NCBI GenBank assembly: GCA_000773965.1
Contig: JRUP01000001.1
Span: forward strand, 1-64,000
Direction: 5' to 3'
From: Enterobacter cancerogenus
GTDB taxonomy: Bacteria; Pseudomonadota; Gammaproteobacteria; Enterobacterales; Enterobacteriaceae
DNA: 64,000 bases
Shown here: piece by piece, positions 50,848 through 61,301 of the stretch
How the letters are laid out: every line of letters starts with the position of its first letter
Position numbering within the stretch: position 1 is the stretch's first letter
Program-made: the position numbers and the translations under genes
The notes under the pieces: model-generated
What the model was told of the DNA's origin: nothing
The model's input: the letters and a program-made list of their open reading frames with translations, nothing else
Database searches by the model: none

Positions 50848-53253
50848 TCAGCGCGCGGCCTGCCAGATGCGTTGCTGGTAATCGCGAATCGAACGATCGG
50901 AACTGAATCGCCCGGTGCGCGCGGTGTTGAGAATCGCCGCTTTAGTCCAGGCTTCCGGGTTCTTCCACAAGGCTTCAACCTGCTGCTGCGCGTCGAGATA
51001 AGCGTCGAAATCGGCCAGCACCAGCCAGGGATCGCCACCTTTGGTCAGGCTGGTGAGCAGCATATCGAATGCCTGCTTGTCACCTTCGCTGAACTTGCCC
51101 TTCTCCAGGTCTTTCAGTAATCCATCCAGATACTTATTTTGCTTACGTAGTTTTTTCGGGCTGTAACCGTTGGCTTTGAGCGCCTTAACCTCATCCACCG
51201 TATTGCCGAAGATAAAGATGTTCTTCTCGCCCACCGCTTCGGCGATTTCGACGTTCGCACCATCCAGCGTGCCAATGGTCAGCGCGCCGTTCAGCGCCAG
51301 CTTCATATTGCCGGTGCCGGACGCTTCATAACCGGCGGTCGAGATTTGCTCCGAGAGATCGGCTGCCGGAATCATCAACTCGGCGGCGGTAATGCGATAG
51401 TCAGGGATAAACACGACTTTTAACCGATCGCCGATTTTCGGGTCGTTATTGATCACTTCAGCCACTTTGTTGATGGCGTAGATGATGTTCTTGGCAAGGT
51501 AGTAGCCCGGCGCGGCCTTGGCACCGAACAGGAATACGCGCGGCACAAAGTCGGGGTTATCAGGATTGTCCCGCAGCTGACGATAGCAGTGCAGCATATG
51601 CAGCAGGCTGAGGTGCTGACGTTTGTACTCGTGTAGCCGCTTAATCTGCACATCGAACAGCGCATCAGGATTCACATCAATGCCGGTCACGCGTTTGATG
51701 TATACGGTCAGGCGCAGCTTGTTCTGCTGCTTGATGGTGCGGAACTGCTGACGGAAAGCTTTTTTACGCGCATAGGGCGCCAGCCACTCCAGCGCATCCA
51801 GATCGTTGGCCCACTCCACCTGCAACGTTTCGTCAATCAGGTTCGACAGCAATGGATTGCACTGCTTCAACCAGCGGCGCGGCGTGATGCCATTGGTGAC
51901 ATTGTGGAATTTGGTCGGCCACAGAAGGTGGTATTCCGGGAACAGATCCTTCACCACCAGCTCAGAGTGCAGCGCAGCCACGCCATTCACGGCGAAACAG
52001 CTCACCACACACAGGTTCGCCATACGCACCTGCCCGTCGGCCACCACCGCCAGCTTTTGCCATGTCGCGCTATCGCCGGGCCACTGCTTCTTGACGATTT
52101 TTTTCAGACGCTGGTTAATTTCGCGGATGATCAGCATATGGCGCGGCAGCAGATCGCGCACCAGCGACTCATCCCAACGCTCCAGCGCTTCCGGCATCAA
52201 GGTGTGATTGGTATAGGCGAAAACGCGGCTGGTGATATGCCAGGCTTCATCCCAACTCAACTGATGCTCATCCAGCAGGATACGCAGCATCTCCGGGATG
52301 GCGATGGTGGGATGCGTGTCGTTGAGCTGGATGACTTCAAAATCGGGCAAGGTGTGAATCGAGCGCCCGGCAAGATGGTGGCGGCGCAGAATATCGCCCA
52401 CCGCACAGGCACACTGGAAATATTGCTGCATCAGACGCAGGCGTTTACCTTCGGCGTGATTATCGTTGGGATACAGCACCTTGGTGAGTTTGTCAGCGTC
52501 AATGCCGGGCTGTTCGGCCTGCAGGAACTTGCCATCATTGAACAGGGTGAGATCGAACGGGTGCACGCTGGTGGCTTGCCACAAACGTAACGGCAGTGTC
52601 ACGCCATTGCGGTAGCCGACCACCGGCAAATCCCAGGCTTCACCTTTAAGATGAAATTTAGGTCGCCACTGTAGCGATCCATCGCTGTTTTTCTTCACTT
52701 TGCCGCCGATGCCAACCTGCACATCCTGCGCGGCGTTATGGCGAAACCACGGATAACTGTTGCGCTGCCAGTCGTCCGGCGCCTCTTTTTGCTGGCCATC
52801 GTCAAAGGTCTGGCGGAACAAACCGTACTGATAATTAAGGCCATGTCCCATCGCGGCCTGCCCGACAGTGGCCATCGAGTCCATGTAACACGCGGCCAGG
52901 CGCCCCAATCCACCGTTGCCAAGCGCCGGATCCACCTCTTCCTCCAGCAACTCACTGAGATCTACCTGATGCGCTGCCAGCGCTTCCTTCACCTCGTCGT
53001 ACCAACCCAGATTCAGCAAGTTGTTGCCGGTCAGGCGGCCGATAAGAAACTCCATCGACAGATAGTTCACATGGCGTTGGCCTGCGCGCGGTGTGGCGGG
53101 CGGCTGCGTGGCGAGCATCTCGGTCAGCACACGGCTTAATGCCTGCCACCACTGATGCGGTGTCATTTGCTGGGCGGAGGTGAGTCCAAGGTGCTGCCAT
53201 TGGCGGGTAAGTGCGGCGTCGAAACGTGTTTTATTAAATTTTTGCTGCGACAT
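50848..53253 (-). CDS. malP: Maltodextrin phosphorylase
   Basis: An 801-residue GT35 phosphorylase releasing glucose-1-phosphate from alpha-1,4-glucans. The PLP site [19 protein letters not shown] is near residue 645. [10 protein letters not shown] near residue 65 and [15 protein letters not shown] near residue 335 are family marks. MalP rather than GlgP is favoured by pairing with malQ and by sequence. The start at 53253 has AAGGGA ahead. No malT gene lies upstream and no clear MalT box (GGGGAGGAGG-like) is seen in the 187 bp before it. Confidence 0.93.
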   Translation of the reverse strand: MSQQKFNKTRFDAALTRQWQHLGLTSAQQMTPHQWWQALSRVLTEMLATQPPATPRAGQRHVNYLSMEFLIGRLTGNNLLNLGWYDEVKEALAAHQVDLSELLEEEVDPALGNGGLGRLAACYMDSMATVGQAAMGHGLNYQYGLFRQTFDDGQQKEAPDDWQRNSYPWFRHNAAQDVQVGIGGKVKKNSDGSLQWRPKFHLKGEAWDLPVVGYRNGVTLPLRLWQATSVHPFDLTLFNDGKFLQAEQPGIDADKLTKVLYPNDNHAEGKRLRLMQQYFQCACAVGDILRRHHLAGRSIHTLPDFEVIQLNDTHPTIAIPEMLRILLDEHQLSWDEAWHITSRVFAYTNHTLMPEALERWDESLVRDLLPRHMLIIREINQRLKKIVKKQWPGDSATWQKLAVVADGQVRMANLCVVSCFAVNGVAALHSELVVKDLFPEYHLLWPTKFHNVTNGITPRRWLKQCNPLLSNLIDETLQVEWANDLDALEWLAPYARKKAFRQQFRTIKQQNKLRLTVYIKRVTGIDVNPDALFDVQIKRLHEYKRQHLSLLHMLHCYRQLRDNPDNPDFVPRVFLFGAKAAPGYYLAKNIIYAINKVAEVINNDPKIGDRLKVVFIPDYRITAAELMIPAADLSEQISTAGYEASGTGNMKLALNGALTIGTLDGANVEIAEAVGEKNIFIFGNTVDEVKALKANGYSPKKLRKQNKYLDGLLKDLEKGKFSEGDKQAFDMLLTSLTKGGDPWLVLADFDAYLDAQQQVEALWKNPEAWTKAAILNTARTGRFSSDRSIRDYQQRIWQAAR

Positions 53254-53440
53254 ATCAATCCCTTCGAGTCCGTTAACGGTAAAGACGGGCGAGCGCATAA
53301 CCAGAAAGGATAAGTAAAGCCGGGGGCGAAGAAAAAAGCGACAGGGAAATGCGGATGGAGGGAAAAAAAGTGGATTTAAGCGTGGCGCGCAACCTGATGC
53401 CATTCTGCGGGCGGCATAGCAACCGCCCCGACAGGATGGA

Positions 53441-54199
53441 TTAGCAGAGTTCGAGATGGACTTCGTGTTGCTCAATCACCTTCAGCACGCTGGCGGGCGG
53501 CGTCTGATCGGTATACATGTAGTCAATCAGGCTCATATTCCCCAGGTTCACCATCGCATTACGGCCAAATTTCGAATGATCCACCACCAACATCACGCAG
53601 CGTGAGTTTTCGATTATCGCTCGTTTGGTGCGGACTTCGTGGTAATCGAACTCCAGCAGTGAGCCATCCATGTCGATGCCGCTGATGCCGAGAATGCCGT
53701 AATCGAGGCGAAACTGGGAGATGAAATCCAGCGTCGCTTCACCCATGATGCCACCATCCCGCGTGCGCACTTCACCGCCGGCGATGATTACGCGGAAATC
53801 CGGCTTCGCCATCAGTAAAATCGCCACGTTGAGATTGTTGGTCACCACACGCAGATTGTTGTGATTCAGCAACGCATGCGCCACCGCTTCAGGCGTAGTG
53901 CCGATATCGATAAACAGCGTGGCACCATCCGGGATCTGGCTCGCCACACGCTCGGCAATGCGCGCTTTCTCCGCTGACCACATCATTTTGCGGTCCTGCC
54001 ATGCGGTGTTTTCAGAGCTGGAAGGCAGCGCCGCGCCGCCGTGATGGCGCTGAATTTTGTTCTGGTCAGCCAGATCGTTCAGGTCACGCCGAATGGTTTG
54101 CGGGCTCACTTCAAAGTGATCCACCAGCTCTTCCGTGCTGACATATCCCTGGCGTCGCACCAAATCGATAATGGCGTCATGACGTTGCGTCTGCTTCAC
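53441..54199 (-). CDS. glpR: GlpR, glycerol-3-phosphate regulon repressor
   Basis: A 252-residue DeoR-family repressor released by glycerol-3-phosphate. N-terminal winged helix with the DeoR helix-turn-helix [22 protein letters not shown] near residue 18, then the sugar-phosphate-binding domain ([15 protein letters not shown] near residue 95). Last of glpE-glpG-glpR. Its operator is found before glpD. Confidence 0.96.
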   Translation of the reverse strand: MKQTQRHDAIIDLVRRQGYVSTEELVDHFEVSPQTIRRDLNDLADQNKIQRHHGGAALPSSSENTAWQDRKMMWSAEKARIAERVASQIPDGATLFIDIGTTPEAVAHALLNHNNLRVVTNNLNVAILLMAKPDFRVIIAGGEVRTRDGGIMGEATLDFISQFRLDYGILGISGIDMDGSLLEFDYHEVRTKRAIIENSRCVMLVVDHSKFGRNAMVNLGNMSLIDYMYTDQTPPASVLKVIEQHEVHLELC

Positions 54200-54240
54200 A
54201 TCTCTCTCCTCGGCTCAGAGCCGTTTTCTTTTTATATCTG

Positions 54241-55065
54241 CTACCGACGAGCCACGTTGCGCGTGTCGACGAACGCCATGGCCAGGCCGACCAGCAAGCC
54301 AGTGACGTGGGCAGCGTTAGCAATCGACAGGCCAAATGCGCCGTACCAGCCAATAATCAGCCATACAATAGCGAAGCCCATCAGACCGCGCTCCAGATAA
54401 ATGCCACTTTCGGGATCGCGCTCGCCTCGCAGCCAGCAATAACCCATCAATGCGTACACCACGCCTGATAATCCACCGAACAGCACACCGCTGAACTTGG
54501 CTTGCATCCAGCCGCTCAACAGCGCGGAAATGAGCATAATCACAAACAGCTTACCGCTGCCAATACGCTTTTCCACTGCGCCACCGAGATACCACCACCA
54601 CATCAGATTGAACAGGATGTGCAGCAGTGAGAAGTGCAACAACGCATGGCTAAACCACCGCCACACCTGGAAATACTGTGAGGAGTCAGCAGGCCACGCC
54701 AGCCAATCCAGCGCCACATCATCACCGACAATCTGCATCATGATGAACACCGCCACGCAGGCGATCATGATCGTCATGGTGAGCGGGCCTGCGCGTTCAC
54801 GAATATTCGCCCAGATGTTGCTGCGTTCATAGCGCAAGCCACTTTCGGTACTGCCTGTGTGCCAGCTGGCGGCCTGATAGCGCGGATGATTAGGGTCGCG
54901 TACGAACTGGGCAAGTTCGTTTTCAACCATCTCCAGCCTGCCTTCATCGTCCAGCATAATGACATAGTGGCTTTCGCGCTCAATTCGCAGCGTGACGCCG
55001 CGCGTTGCCATGTAATCCACAAACGCCTGCGCCATACGTGGGTTGTTGAACTGAGTGATGCGCAT
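54241..55065 (-). CDS. glpG: Rhomboid protease GlpG
   Basis: A 274-residue intramembrane serine protease. A cytosolic N-terminal domain (residues 1-90) is followed by six membrane helices. The catalytic serine is in [13 protein letters not shown] near residue 200 and the histidine in [11 protein letters not shown] near residue 253. HxxxN is in [19 protein letters not shown]. Middle gene of glpEGR. Confidence 0.96.
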   Translation of the reverse strand: MRITQFNNPRMAQAFVDYMATRGVTLRIERESHYVIMLDDEGRLEMVENELAQFVRDPNHPRYQAASWHTGSTESGLRYERSNIWANIRERAGPLTMTIMIACVAVFIMMQIVGDDVALDWLAWPADSSQYFQVWRWFSHALLHFSLLHILFNLMWWWYLGGAVEKRIGSGKLFVIMLISALLSGWMQAKFSGVLFGGLSGVVYALMGYCWLRGERDPESGIYLERGLMGFAIVWLIIGWYGAFGLSIANAAHVTGLLVGLAMAFVDTRNVARR

Positions 55066-55097
55066 CGTGCGGGTTCTCCTTCCTTTGTGTGATCGTC

Positions 55098-55424
55098 TCA
55101 GACGCTGCCAGTATCTACCTGCGAGGGGAACACGGCGCGCCAGGCGTCAAAACCGCCATCGATGCTATACGCGGCATTGAATCCCTGCCCTAACAGGAAC
55201 TGTGCGGCACCTTTGCTGCTGTTGCCGTGATAGCACATCACCAGCACCGGCAGCTCATGATTCGCCTGCGCGATAAAGTCCGCCAGATTGTCGTTCGACA
55301 GATGTAACGAGCCTGTCGCGTGGCCCATGGCATAGCTTTGTGGGTCGCGAATGTCCACCAGCTGCGCGCCTTGTGCCAGGTGCTCGTTAGCCTGCTGAAC
55401 CGAAATACATTCGAAGTTTTCCAT
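55098..55424 (-). CDS. glpE: Thiosulfate sulfurtransferase GlpE
   Basis: A 108-residue single-domain rhodanese transferring sulfane sulfur from thiosulfate. The active-site loop CYHGNSSKG is near residue 65, and [13 protein letters not shown] near residue 24 is typical. The start at 55424 is the family start; the open frame continues upstream into the glpD promoter region. First gene of glpEGR, divergent from glpD. Confidence 0.95.
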   Translation of the reverse strand: MENFECISVQQANEHLAQGAQLVDIRDPQSYAMGHATGSLHLSNDNLADFIAQANHELPVLVMCYHGNSSKGAAQFLLGQGFNAAYSIDGGFDAWRAVFPSQVDTGSV

Positions 55425-55528
55425 GGTGTCTCTCATAAGGTCGTCACAATTAGCGCCTAGTTTAACCTGAGAATCCGTCGCGATAACCTGACAAAAGTTA
55501 TGGCTATGGATTTTTTTTCCTGCAGGAA

Positions 55529-55544
55529 TGTTAGCTATATCACG
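55529..55544 (+). promoter_or_regulatory. CRP site in the glpE-glpD region
   Basis: TGTTA-GCTATA-TCACG agrees with TGTGA-N6-TCACA at eight of ten positions with correct spacing. E. coli glpD is CRP-activated, which supports the call. Confidence 0.55.
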
Positions 55545-55600
55545 CAAAAATGTTTTTATTGAGTTAAGCGCTGGCATCAATGTTGGTTTCCGATTATTAT

Positions 55601-55620
55601 TACGCTCGAAAACGAACATT
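55601..55620 (+). promoter_or_regulatory. GlpR operator before glpD
   Basis: TACGCTCGAA-AACGAACATT fits the GlpR consensus WATKYTCGWW-WWCGAMCATW at 19 of 20 positions. The adjoining 55621-55640 has a good right half-site (TCCGAACATC) but a poor left half, giving a possible tandem second operator as in E. coli. Confidence 0.85.
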
Positions 55621-55652
55621 TTAGAACTATTCCGAACATCGGAGGAGATGAC

Positions 55653-57161
55653 GTGGAAACCAAAGACCTGATCGTGATCGGCGGCGGCATTAACGGAGCC
55701 GGCATTGCAGTGGACGCTGCAGGACGCGGACTGTCAGTGCTGATGCTGGAGGCGCGGGATTTGGCCTGTGCAACCTCCTCCAACAGCTCTAAATTAATCC
55801 ATGGTGGCCTGCGCTACCTGGAACACTACGAATTTCGCCTGGTGGGCGAAGCGCTGGCCGAACGCGAAGTACTGCTGAAAATGGCACCGCACATTGCCTT
55901 CCCTATGCGCTTCCGTTTGCCACATCGCCCGCATCTGCGTCCGGCATGGATGATCCGCCTTGGCCTGTTTATGTACGATCGCCTGGGTAAACGCACCACC
56001 TTACCGGGCAGTAAAGGCCTGCGTTTTGGCGCGGAATCGGCCCTCAAGCCTGAGATCACGCGCGGATTCGAATATTCTGACTGCTGGGTGGATGATGCGC
56101 GCATGGTCGTGCTCAACGCGCAGGAAGTGGTGAAACAGGGCGGCGAAGTGCGTACCCGCACCCGCGTTAACCGTGCATGGCGCGAAGGCGGTCTCTGGAT
56201 GGTGGAAGCGGAAGATATCGATACCGGCAAAATTTTCACCTGGCGCGCTAAAGGCCTGGTCAACGCCGCTGGTCCATGGGTGAAGCAACTGTTCGACGAT
56301 GGTCTGAAACTGAAATCACCTTATGGCATTCGCCTGATCAAAGGCAGCCACATTGTGGTGCCGCGCGTACACCGTGAAAAGCAGGCTTATATCCTGCAGA
56401 ACGAAGATAACCGTATCGTGTTTGTGATTCCGTGGATGGATGAGTTCTCTATCATCGGTACGACGGATGTGGAGTACAAAGGCGATCCGAAAGACGTGAA
56501 GATCGATGACAACGAAATCAGCTATCTGCTGAAAGTGTTTAACGGACACTTCAAACAGCAACTGAGCAAAGATGACATCGTCTGGACTTATTCTGGTGTG
56601 CGTCCGCTGTGTGATGACGAATCGGATTCACCGCAGGCCATCACCCGTGATTACACGCTGGATGTGCATGACGACAATGGCCAGGCGCCGCTGCTGTCGG
56701 TGTTTGGCGGTAAACTGACCACCTATCGTAAGCTGGCAGAGCACGCGCTGGAGAAACTGGCGAAGTACTATCCCAACGCCGGCCCAGCCTGGACTAAATC
56801 AGCAGTACTGCCAGGCGGTGATTTCTCTGGCACCCGTGAAGATTACGCCGCAGGCCTGCGTCGTCGCTATCCGTTTATCAGCGAAGGCATGGCGCGCCAC
56901 TTTGCCCGTACCTACGGTAGCCGCACCGAAGAACTGCTGGCAGGCGCAAGCAGTCTGGCGGATCTGGGCGAGAACTTCGGTCACGAGTTTTATGAAGCTG
57001 AATTGCGCTACCTGGTGAAAAACGAGTGGGTGCGCGAACTGGATGATGCAATCTGGCGTCGTACCAAACAAGGTATGTGGCTGACAGAAGCCGAGCAGGC
57101 ACGCATTCGTGAGTGGCTGGCGGTCAACGGTCAGAAACCGGCGCTGTCGCTGGCTTCATAA
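55653..57161 (+). CDS. glpD: Aerobic glycerol-3-phosphate dehydrogenase
   Basis: A 502-residue FAD enzyme of the inner membrane that oxidises glycerol-3-phosphate and passes electrons to quinone. The FAD motif LIVIGGGINGAGIAVDAAGRG begins near residue 6, and SSKLIHGGLRYLEHYEF near residue 45 is a family mark. It uses a GTG start with GGAGGA seven bases ahead and gives the E. coli N-terminus ETKDLIVIGG. Controlled by GlpR and probably CRP. Confidence 0.97.
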   Translation: METKDLIVIGGGINGAGIAVDAAGRGLSVLMLEARDLACATSSNSSKLIHGGLRYLEHYEFRLVGEALAEREVLLKMAPHIAFPMRFRLPHRPHLRPAWMIRLGLFMYDRLGKRTTLPGSKGLRFGAESALKPEITRGFEYSDCWVDDARMVVLNAQEVVKQGGEVRTRTRVNRAWREGGLWMVEAEDIDTGKIFTWRAKGLVNAAGPWVKQLFDDGLKLKSPYGIRLIKGSHIVVPRVHREKQAYILQNEDNRIVFVIPWMDEFSIIGTTDVEYKGDPKDVKIDDNEISYLLKVFNGHFKQQLSKDDIVWTYSGVRPLCDDESDSPQAITRDYTLDVHDDNGQAPLLSVFGGKLTTYRKLAEHALEKLAKYYPNAGPAWTKSAVLPGGDFSGTREDYAAGLRRRYPFISEGMARHFARTYGSRTEELLAGASSLADLGENFGHEFYEAELRYLVKNEWVRELDDAIWRRTKQGMWLTEAEQARIREWLAVNGQKPALSLAS

Positions 57162-57175
57162 TCCAGGCCAAATAG

Positions 57176-57212
57176 AAAGGCCGTTATCCTGAAAGGGATA
57201 ACGGCCTTTTTT
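57176..57212 (+). terminator. Terminator of glpD
   Basis: AAAGGCCGTTATCC and GGATAACGGCCTTT form a 14-bp stem with a six-base loop, followed by TTTTTTATT. Confidence 0.92.
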
Positions 57213-57260
57213 ATTGTGTCTGACGGTCAAAAGAGCGCGATAAATCGCGCATCATTGAAC

Positions 57261-58157
57261 TTATAAGCCGGTATTCTCGCGAATATATTTACGCGCTTTC
57301 ACCGCATATTCGAACGGATTGGCCAGCGCCGGATCCTGTTCCGCTTCGACCACCATCCAGCCTTTGTAGCCGTAATCGTCGAGGATTTTGAACACCGGCT
57401 TGAAATCAATCACGCCGTCGCCCGGCACGGTGAAGGTGCCTTTCTTCACGCCATCGAGGAACGACAGTGATTTTTCACGCACTTCAGCCACCACGCTGTC
57501 ACGCACATCTTTCAGGTGCACGTGGAAAATACGTGGCAGATATTTGGTCAGCACATCCAGCATCGCCTGCTGTGAGCCTTCGGAGTAGTAGATGTGGCCA
57601 GTGTCATACAGCAGGCCGACATTCTGATTGGTCGATTCCATAAAGCGATCGATTTCCGCTGGGGTCTGAATGCCGGTCCCCATGTGATGGTGCAGCGTTA
57701 CGCGCATGCCCTTCTTCGCCGCGATCTCAGCCAACTCGTTGTAGCCTTCCGCTGTCAGACGCCACTCTTCATCGGTGAAGATCGGCTTCTGCTCCAGCAC
57801 TGCCAGCGTGGTGCCCTGAATGCTTTTACTCTGCTCAGAGCAACCAATCACGCGCGCGCCCATGGCGTGCAGGAAGTTCATGTGCTGGGTGAACTCGTCG
57901 ATGGTTTTCGCCTTGTCGCCGTTGGCGAAGAAGGTGCTGAACCAGGCATTGCAGATCTGAATACCGCGAATTTCCAGCATCGGTTTCAGCACTGCCGGAT
58001 CTTTCGGATATTTGCTGCCGACTTCACTGCCGGTAAAGCCTGCCAGCGCCATTTCACTGACGGTCTGCTGGAAGGTGTTTTCGCTGCCCAGTTCTGGCAT
58101 GTCATCGTTGGTCCAGCCGATTGGCGCAATCGCCAGTTTTACATTGTCTTTGTTCAT
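57261..58157 (-). CDS. iolE: Myo-inosose-2 dehydratase
   Basis: A 298-residue TIM-barrel (AP-endonuclease-2-like) enzyme converting scyllo-inosose to 3D-trihydroxycyclohexane-1,2-dione, the second step of inositol breakdown. The N-terminus [18 protein letters not shown] is the IolE hallmark. Metal ligands are plausible in [12 protein letters not shown] near residue 155 and [10 protein letters not shown] near residue 215. AGGGA lies seven bases before the ATG. It follows iolG by 46 bp and is presumably co-transcribed with it. Confidence 0.95.
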   Translation of the reverse strand: MNKDNVKLAIAPIGWTNDDMPELGSENTFQQTVSEMALAGFTGSEVGSKYPKDPAVLKPMLEIRGIQICNAWFSTFFANGDKAKTIDEFTQHMNFLHAMGARVIGCSEQSKSIQGTTLAVLEQKPIFTDEEWRLTAEGYNELAEIAAKKGMRVTLHHHMGTGIQTPAEIDRFMESTNQNVGLLYDTGHIYYSEGSQQAMLDVLTKYLPRIFHVHLKDVRDSVVAEVREKSLSFLDGVKKGTFTVPGDGVIDFKPVFKILDDYGYKGWMVVEAEQDPALANPFEYAVKARKYIRENTGL

Positions 58158-58203
58158 TTCAATTCCCTGATTCTGAGAGAGAAGTGTTAGCGCACAGGCT
58201 CAG

Positions 58204-59217
58204 TTATTTGGCGTAAAAGTCTGGACGCGCTGGCATGGTCACCGGCTCGATAGCGCCGCTATTCTGGGCTTTATGGCAGGCATCCGCCGCAACGGAGGCA
58301 GCAAAACCATCCCAGGCGGAAGGCCCGGTCAACTTGCCCGCCGTGGCGTCATTGATGAAAGCTTGCAGCTCAACGTCGTAAGCCTCGATAAAACGGTCTT
58401 TCCAGTCCGTGAGCAGCGCATTGCCGAGACGCGCGTTTTTACGCATCTGAATAGATGAAGGCTCAGGCAGTTTGGCAATGCCCTCTTCGCCCACCACTTC
58501 ACACTGAATGTCGTAGCCGTATGCGCAGTTCACGAAGATCTCGACATCAATACGAATGCCCTTCTGGGTTTCGAACAGCACGATTTGCGGATCTTTCAAT
58601 TTGGCATGGCTCTTCGAGGTGGAACGCGGGAACACCACCTGCACCGATTTGTAATCGTCTTCAGTCAGCCAGCGCAGCACATCCAGCTCGTGAATCAGGG
58701 TGTTGGTGATCGCCATATCGGTGGTGTAATTTTCCCCCACACTCTGGTTGCGGTGCGCACAGTGCAGCATCAGCGGCTCGCCAATTTCACCGTCAGTGAT
58801 CACTTTCTTCAACGCGCGATAGCCTGAATCGTACGGACGCATAAAGCCCACCTGCACCAGGCGTTTACCGTGTTTGATTTCGGCATCAACGATGCGGCGG
58901 CAGCCTTCGGCGCTCATCGCCAGCGGCTTCTCGCAGAACACGGGCTTGCCAGCAGCAATGGCGGCAAGGGTGAATTCTTCGTGGGTCGGATCCCATGATG
59001 TCACCAGAATGGCATCCACCTCCGGCGAGTTAATCACCTGATGACCATCCTGATGCACCTCAGCTTCGATATTCAGACGCTGCAGCGCCGCGCGGGCCCC
59101 TTCCACGTTGATATCTGAAACCGCCACCACTTTCGCGCCCTGCAACACATTGTTGCAGCGACGAATGTGATCCTGACCAATTGCACCGGTACCAATTACA
59201 CCGAGTTTGAGCGTCAT
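58204..59217 (-). CDS. iolG: Myo-inositol 2-dehydrogenase
   Basis: A 337-residue Gfo/Idh/MocA oxidoreductase taking myo-inositol to 2-keto-myo-inositol with NAD. The Rossmann motif [12 protein letters not shown] is near residue 6. The catalytic lysine is in [10 protein letters not shown] near residue 97, and the Asp/His pair is in [13 protein letters not shown] near residue 172. Separated from iolD by 149 bp that hold a terminator and an ERIC remnant, so it likely has its own promoter. Confidence 0.94.
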   Translation of the reverse strand: MTLKLGVIGTGAIGQDHIRRCNNVLQGAKVVAVSDINVEGARAALQRLNIEAEVHQDGHQVINSPEVDAILVTSWDPTHEEFTLAAIAAGKPVFCEKPLAMSAEGCRRIVDAEIKHGKRLVQVGFMRPYDSGYRALKKVITDGEIGEPLMLHCAHRNQSVGENYTTDMAITNTLIHELDVLRWLTEDDYKSVQVVFPRSTSKSHAKLKDPQIVLFETQKGIRIDVEIFVNCAYGYDIQCEVVGEEGIAKLPEPSSIQMRKNARLGNALLTDWKDRFIEAYDVELQAFINDATAGKLTGPSAWDGFAASVAADACHKAQNSGAIEPVTMPARPDFYAK

Positions 59218-59242
59218 AATTACACCTGTAGAGTCGGATAAG

Positions 59243-59328
59243 TATGCCCTTCATATTTCAAGATGCAGGTGCGTTGGCTGCTCTCGTTGGCCGCCTTCCT
59301 GACTCTCGAACTATTTGGGGGACATAGG
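59243..59328 (+). repeat. Internally deleted ERIC-like element between iolG and iolD
   Basis: The left end CTTCATATTTCAAGATGCAG with GTGCGTTGGCTGCTC, and the right end CCGCCTTCCTG...CTCGAACTATTTGGG, match the two ends of the repeat family, but about 35-40 central bases are missing. The total is about 86 bp. Confidence 0.55.
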
Positions 59329-59330
59329 GT

Positions 59331-59356
59331 TAAACAAGGCCGGCGAACGCCGGCCT
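59331..59356 (-). terminator. Terminator of iolD
   Basis: AGGCCGGCG and CGCCGGCCT form a tight stem with an AA loop. Reading on the minus strand it runs into TTGTTTAAC. It separates iolD from iolG. Confidence 0.65.
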
Positions 59357-59366
59357 AAAAAGGGTG

Positions 59367-61301
59367 TTAGTACTTACGTGCTTGTTCGATATGCACGTTA
59401 AGTTTGTCGGCCACTTCCTGCGTGCGTTCAGACGTTGAAGTCTGAGCCACACCAACGTGCCACCAGCTGAAATATTTGTGAATCATGGTTTTTGGCAGCA
59501 CTTTGATGTCGAACAGCACTGAAACGGTCTGTTTCTGCGCGTCAATCAGTGCCGCTTCCAACTGTTCCAGCGTGGTAATGCGATAGGTTTTGCAACCGTA
59601 ACCGCCCGCAATCGCCGCGAAATCGACCGGAATAAAGCCGCCATCCAGCTTGCCGCCTTCCGGGTTGCGGAAACGGAACTCGGTGGTGAAGCTGTCCATA
59701 CCGTGTTCCATCTGTAGGTTGTTAATACAGCCGTTGGTCATGTTATCCAGCAGCACCACGTTGATTTTCGCGCCTTCCTGAATCGAGGTGACCAGCTCGG
59801 AGTGCAGCATCATGAACGAGCCATCTCCCACCATCACATAGACTTCACGCTGCGGCTGGGCCAGCTTCACGCCCAACGCGGCATTGACTTCGTAGCCCAT
59901 ACAGGAATAACCGTATTCAACGTGGTACGAGTTGTAATCTTTGGTGCGCCACATGCGTTGCAGGTCGCCCGGCAGACTGCCCGCTGCCGCGACAATCACT
60001 GCATCCTTTGGGAGCTGCTCGTTTAAGGTGCCCAGCACGCTGCTCTGCGTCAGCACTGACTGCGTCAGGCGCTCAAACTCAGTAAACAGCGCTTCACGGT
60101 CAATGTGATCGGCGATTTCGGGAATAAAATCGTCGGTGTTATAAGTGGCGGCATACACACGCTGCGTCTCTTTCAGCAGCTTGCTTTGTGCCTGCTCAAC
60201 CTGACCGCCCCAGTGGTTCTCAAAGCCTTTCAGTCCGCTTTCCAGTGCGGTCAACCCTTCACGCGCATCCGCTAACAGCTGCACTGCATCGAGCTTGTAG
60301 CTGTCGAAATTGCTGACGTTGATGTTGAGGTAGCTCACTTCAGGATTCTGGAAAATCCATTTCGAAGCGGTGGTGAAATCGGTGTAGCGCGTGCCGATCC
60401 CAATCACCAGGTCGGCTTCTTTCGCCAACAGGTTAGCAGCCAGACAGCCCGTTTCGCCGACGCCACCCACATTCAGCGGATGATCAGAAACAATGGTGCC
60501 TTTACCGGCCTGTGTTTCCGCAAACGGAATGTTAAAGCGTTCCGCGAATTTCAGCAGCGCGGCACCGGCATCGGAATATTTCAGACCGCCACCCACGATA
60601 ATCAGCGGCTTGTGTTTACGCGCAATCAGCGACAGAGCATCTTCCAACTGAGCAGCTGTCGGCAGACGGCGATCCAGACGGTGCACACGTTTCTGGAAGA
60701 AATATTCCGGGAAGTCCCAGGCCTCACCCTGCACGTCTTGCGGCAGCGCGATGGTCACGGCACCGGTTTCCGCCGGATCGGTCAGCACACGCAAGGCATT
60801 AATACAGGCAGTCATCAGCTGTTCAGGACGGCTAACGCGGTCCCAGTATTTGCTCACCGCGCGGAAGGCATCATTGGTACTGATGCTGAGATCGTGGCTC
60901 TGCTCGATCTGCTGCAAAACGGGATCGGGCTGACGCGTGGCGAACACATCGCCCGGCAGCAGCAGTAAAGGAATGCGGTTCGCGGTCGCCGTGGCAGCTG
61001 CGGTGATCATGTTCGCCGCGCCCGGTCCCACTGAAGAGGTACAGGCAATAATCTGACGACGCAGCGACTGCTTAGCAAAACCAATCGCCGCATGCGCCAT
61101 GCCCTGTTCATTACGACCCTGATGCACCACCAGATCGCCGCTGTCCTGCTCCAGCGCTTGCCCCAGTCCCAGCACGTTACCGTGGCCGAAAATGGCAAAA
61201 ATGCCTTTCACAAATTTGGTTTCAACGCCGTCAACGTTCAGATACTGGTTATCAAGAAATTTCACCAGCGCCTGTGCCGTGGTAAGTCTGATTGTGCCCA
61301 T
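59367..61301 (-). CDS. iolD: 3D-(3,5/4)-trihydroxycyclohexane-1,2-dione hydrolase
   Basis: A 644-residue ThDP enzyme opening the ring of the IolE product. N-terminal ThDP pyrimidine domain ([18 protein letters not shown] near residue 30), central domain, and C-terminal pyrophosphate domain with [17 protein letters not shown] near residue 490 and the metal-binding [19 protein letters not shown] precedes the ATG. Divergent from iolC across a 547-bp control region. Confidence 0.95.
   Translation of the reverse strand: MGTIRLTTAQALVKFLDNQYLNVDGVETKFVKGIFAIFGHGNVLGLGQALEQDSGDLVVHQGRNEQGMAHAAIGFAKQSLRRQIIACTSSVGPGAANMITAAATATANRIPLLLLPGDVFATRQPDPVLQQIEQSHDLSISTNDAFRAVSKYWDRVSRPEQLMTACINALRVLTDPAETGAVTIALPQDVQGEAWDFPEYFFQKRVHRLDRRLPTAAQLEDALSLIARKHKPLIIVGGGLKYSDAGAALLKFAERFNIPFAETQAGKGTIVSDHPLNVGGVGETGCLAANLLAKEADLVIGIGTRYTDFTTASKWIFQNPEVSYLNINVSNFDSYKLDAVQLLADAREGLTALESGLKGFENHWGGQVEQAQSKLLKETQRVYAATYNTDDFIPEIADHIDREALFTEFERLTQSVLTQSSVLGTLNEQLPKDAVIVAAAGSLPGDLQRMWRTKDYNSYHVEYGYSCMGYEVNAALGVKLAQPQREVYVMVGDGSFMMLHSELVTSIQEGAKINVVLLDNMTNGCINNLQMEHGMDSFTTEFRFRNPEGGKLDGGFIPVDFAAIAGGYGCKTYRITTLEQLEAALIDAQKQTVSVLFDIKVLPKTMIHKYFSWWHVGVAQTSTSERTQEVADKLNVHIEQARKY

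Noticed and set aside
53408-53428. GGGCGG/CCGCCC stem between glpR and malP as a terminator
   Set aside because: Short stem with no T run on the minus strand; too weak to report as a terminator.
53254-53440. Possible MalT boxes upstream of malP
   Set aside because: GGATGGAGGG on the plus strand is only a loose resemblance and in the wrong orientation and spacing.
53254-53475. N-terminal extension of malP into the glpR end
   Set aside because: No homology in the extra residues; the ATG at 53253 has a proper ribosome site and gives the MalP family length.
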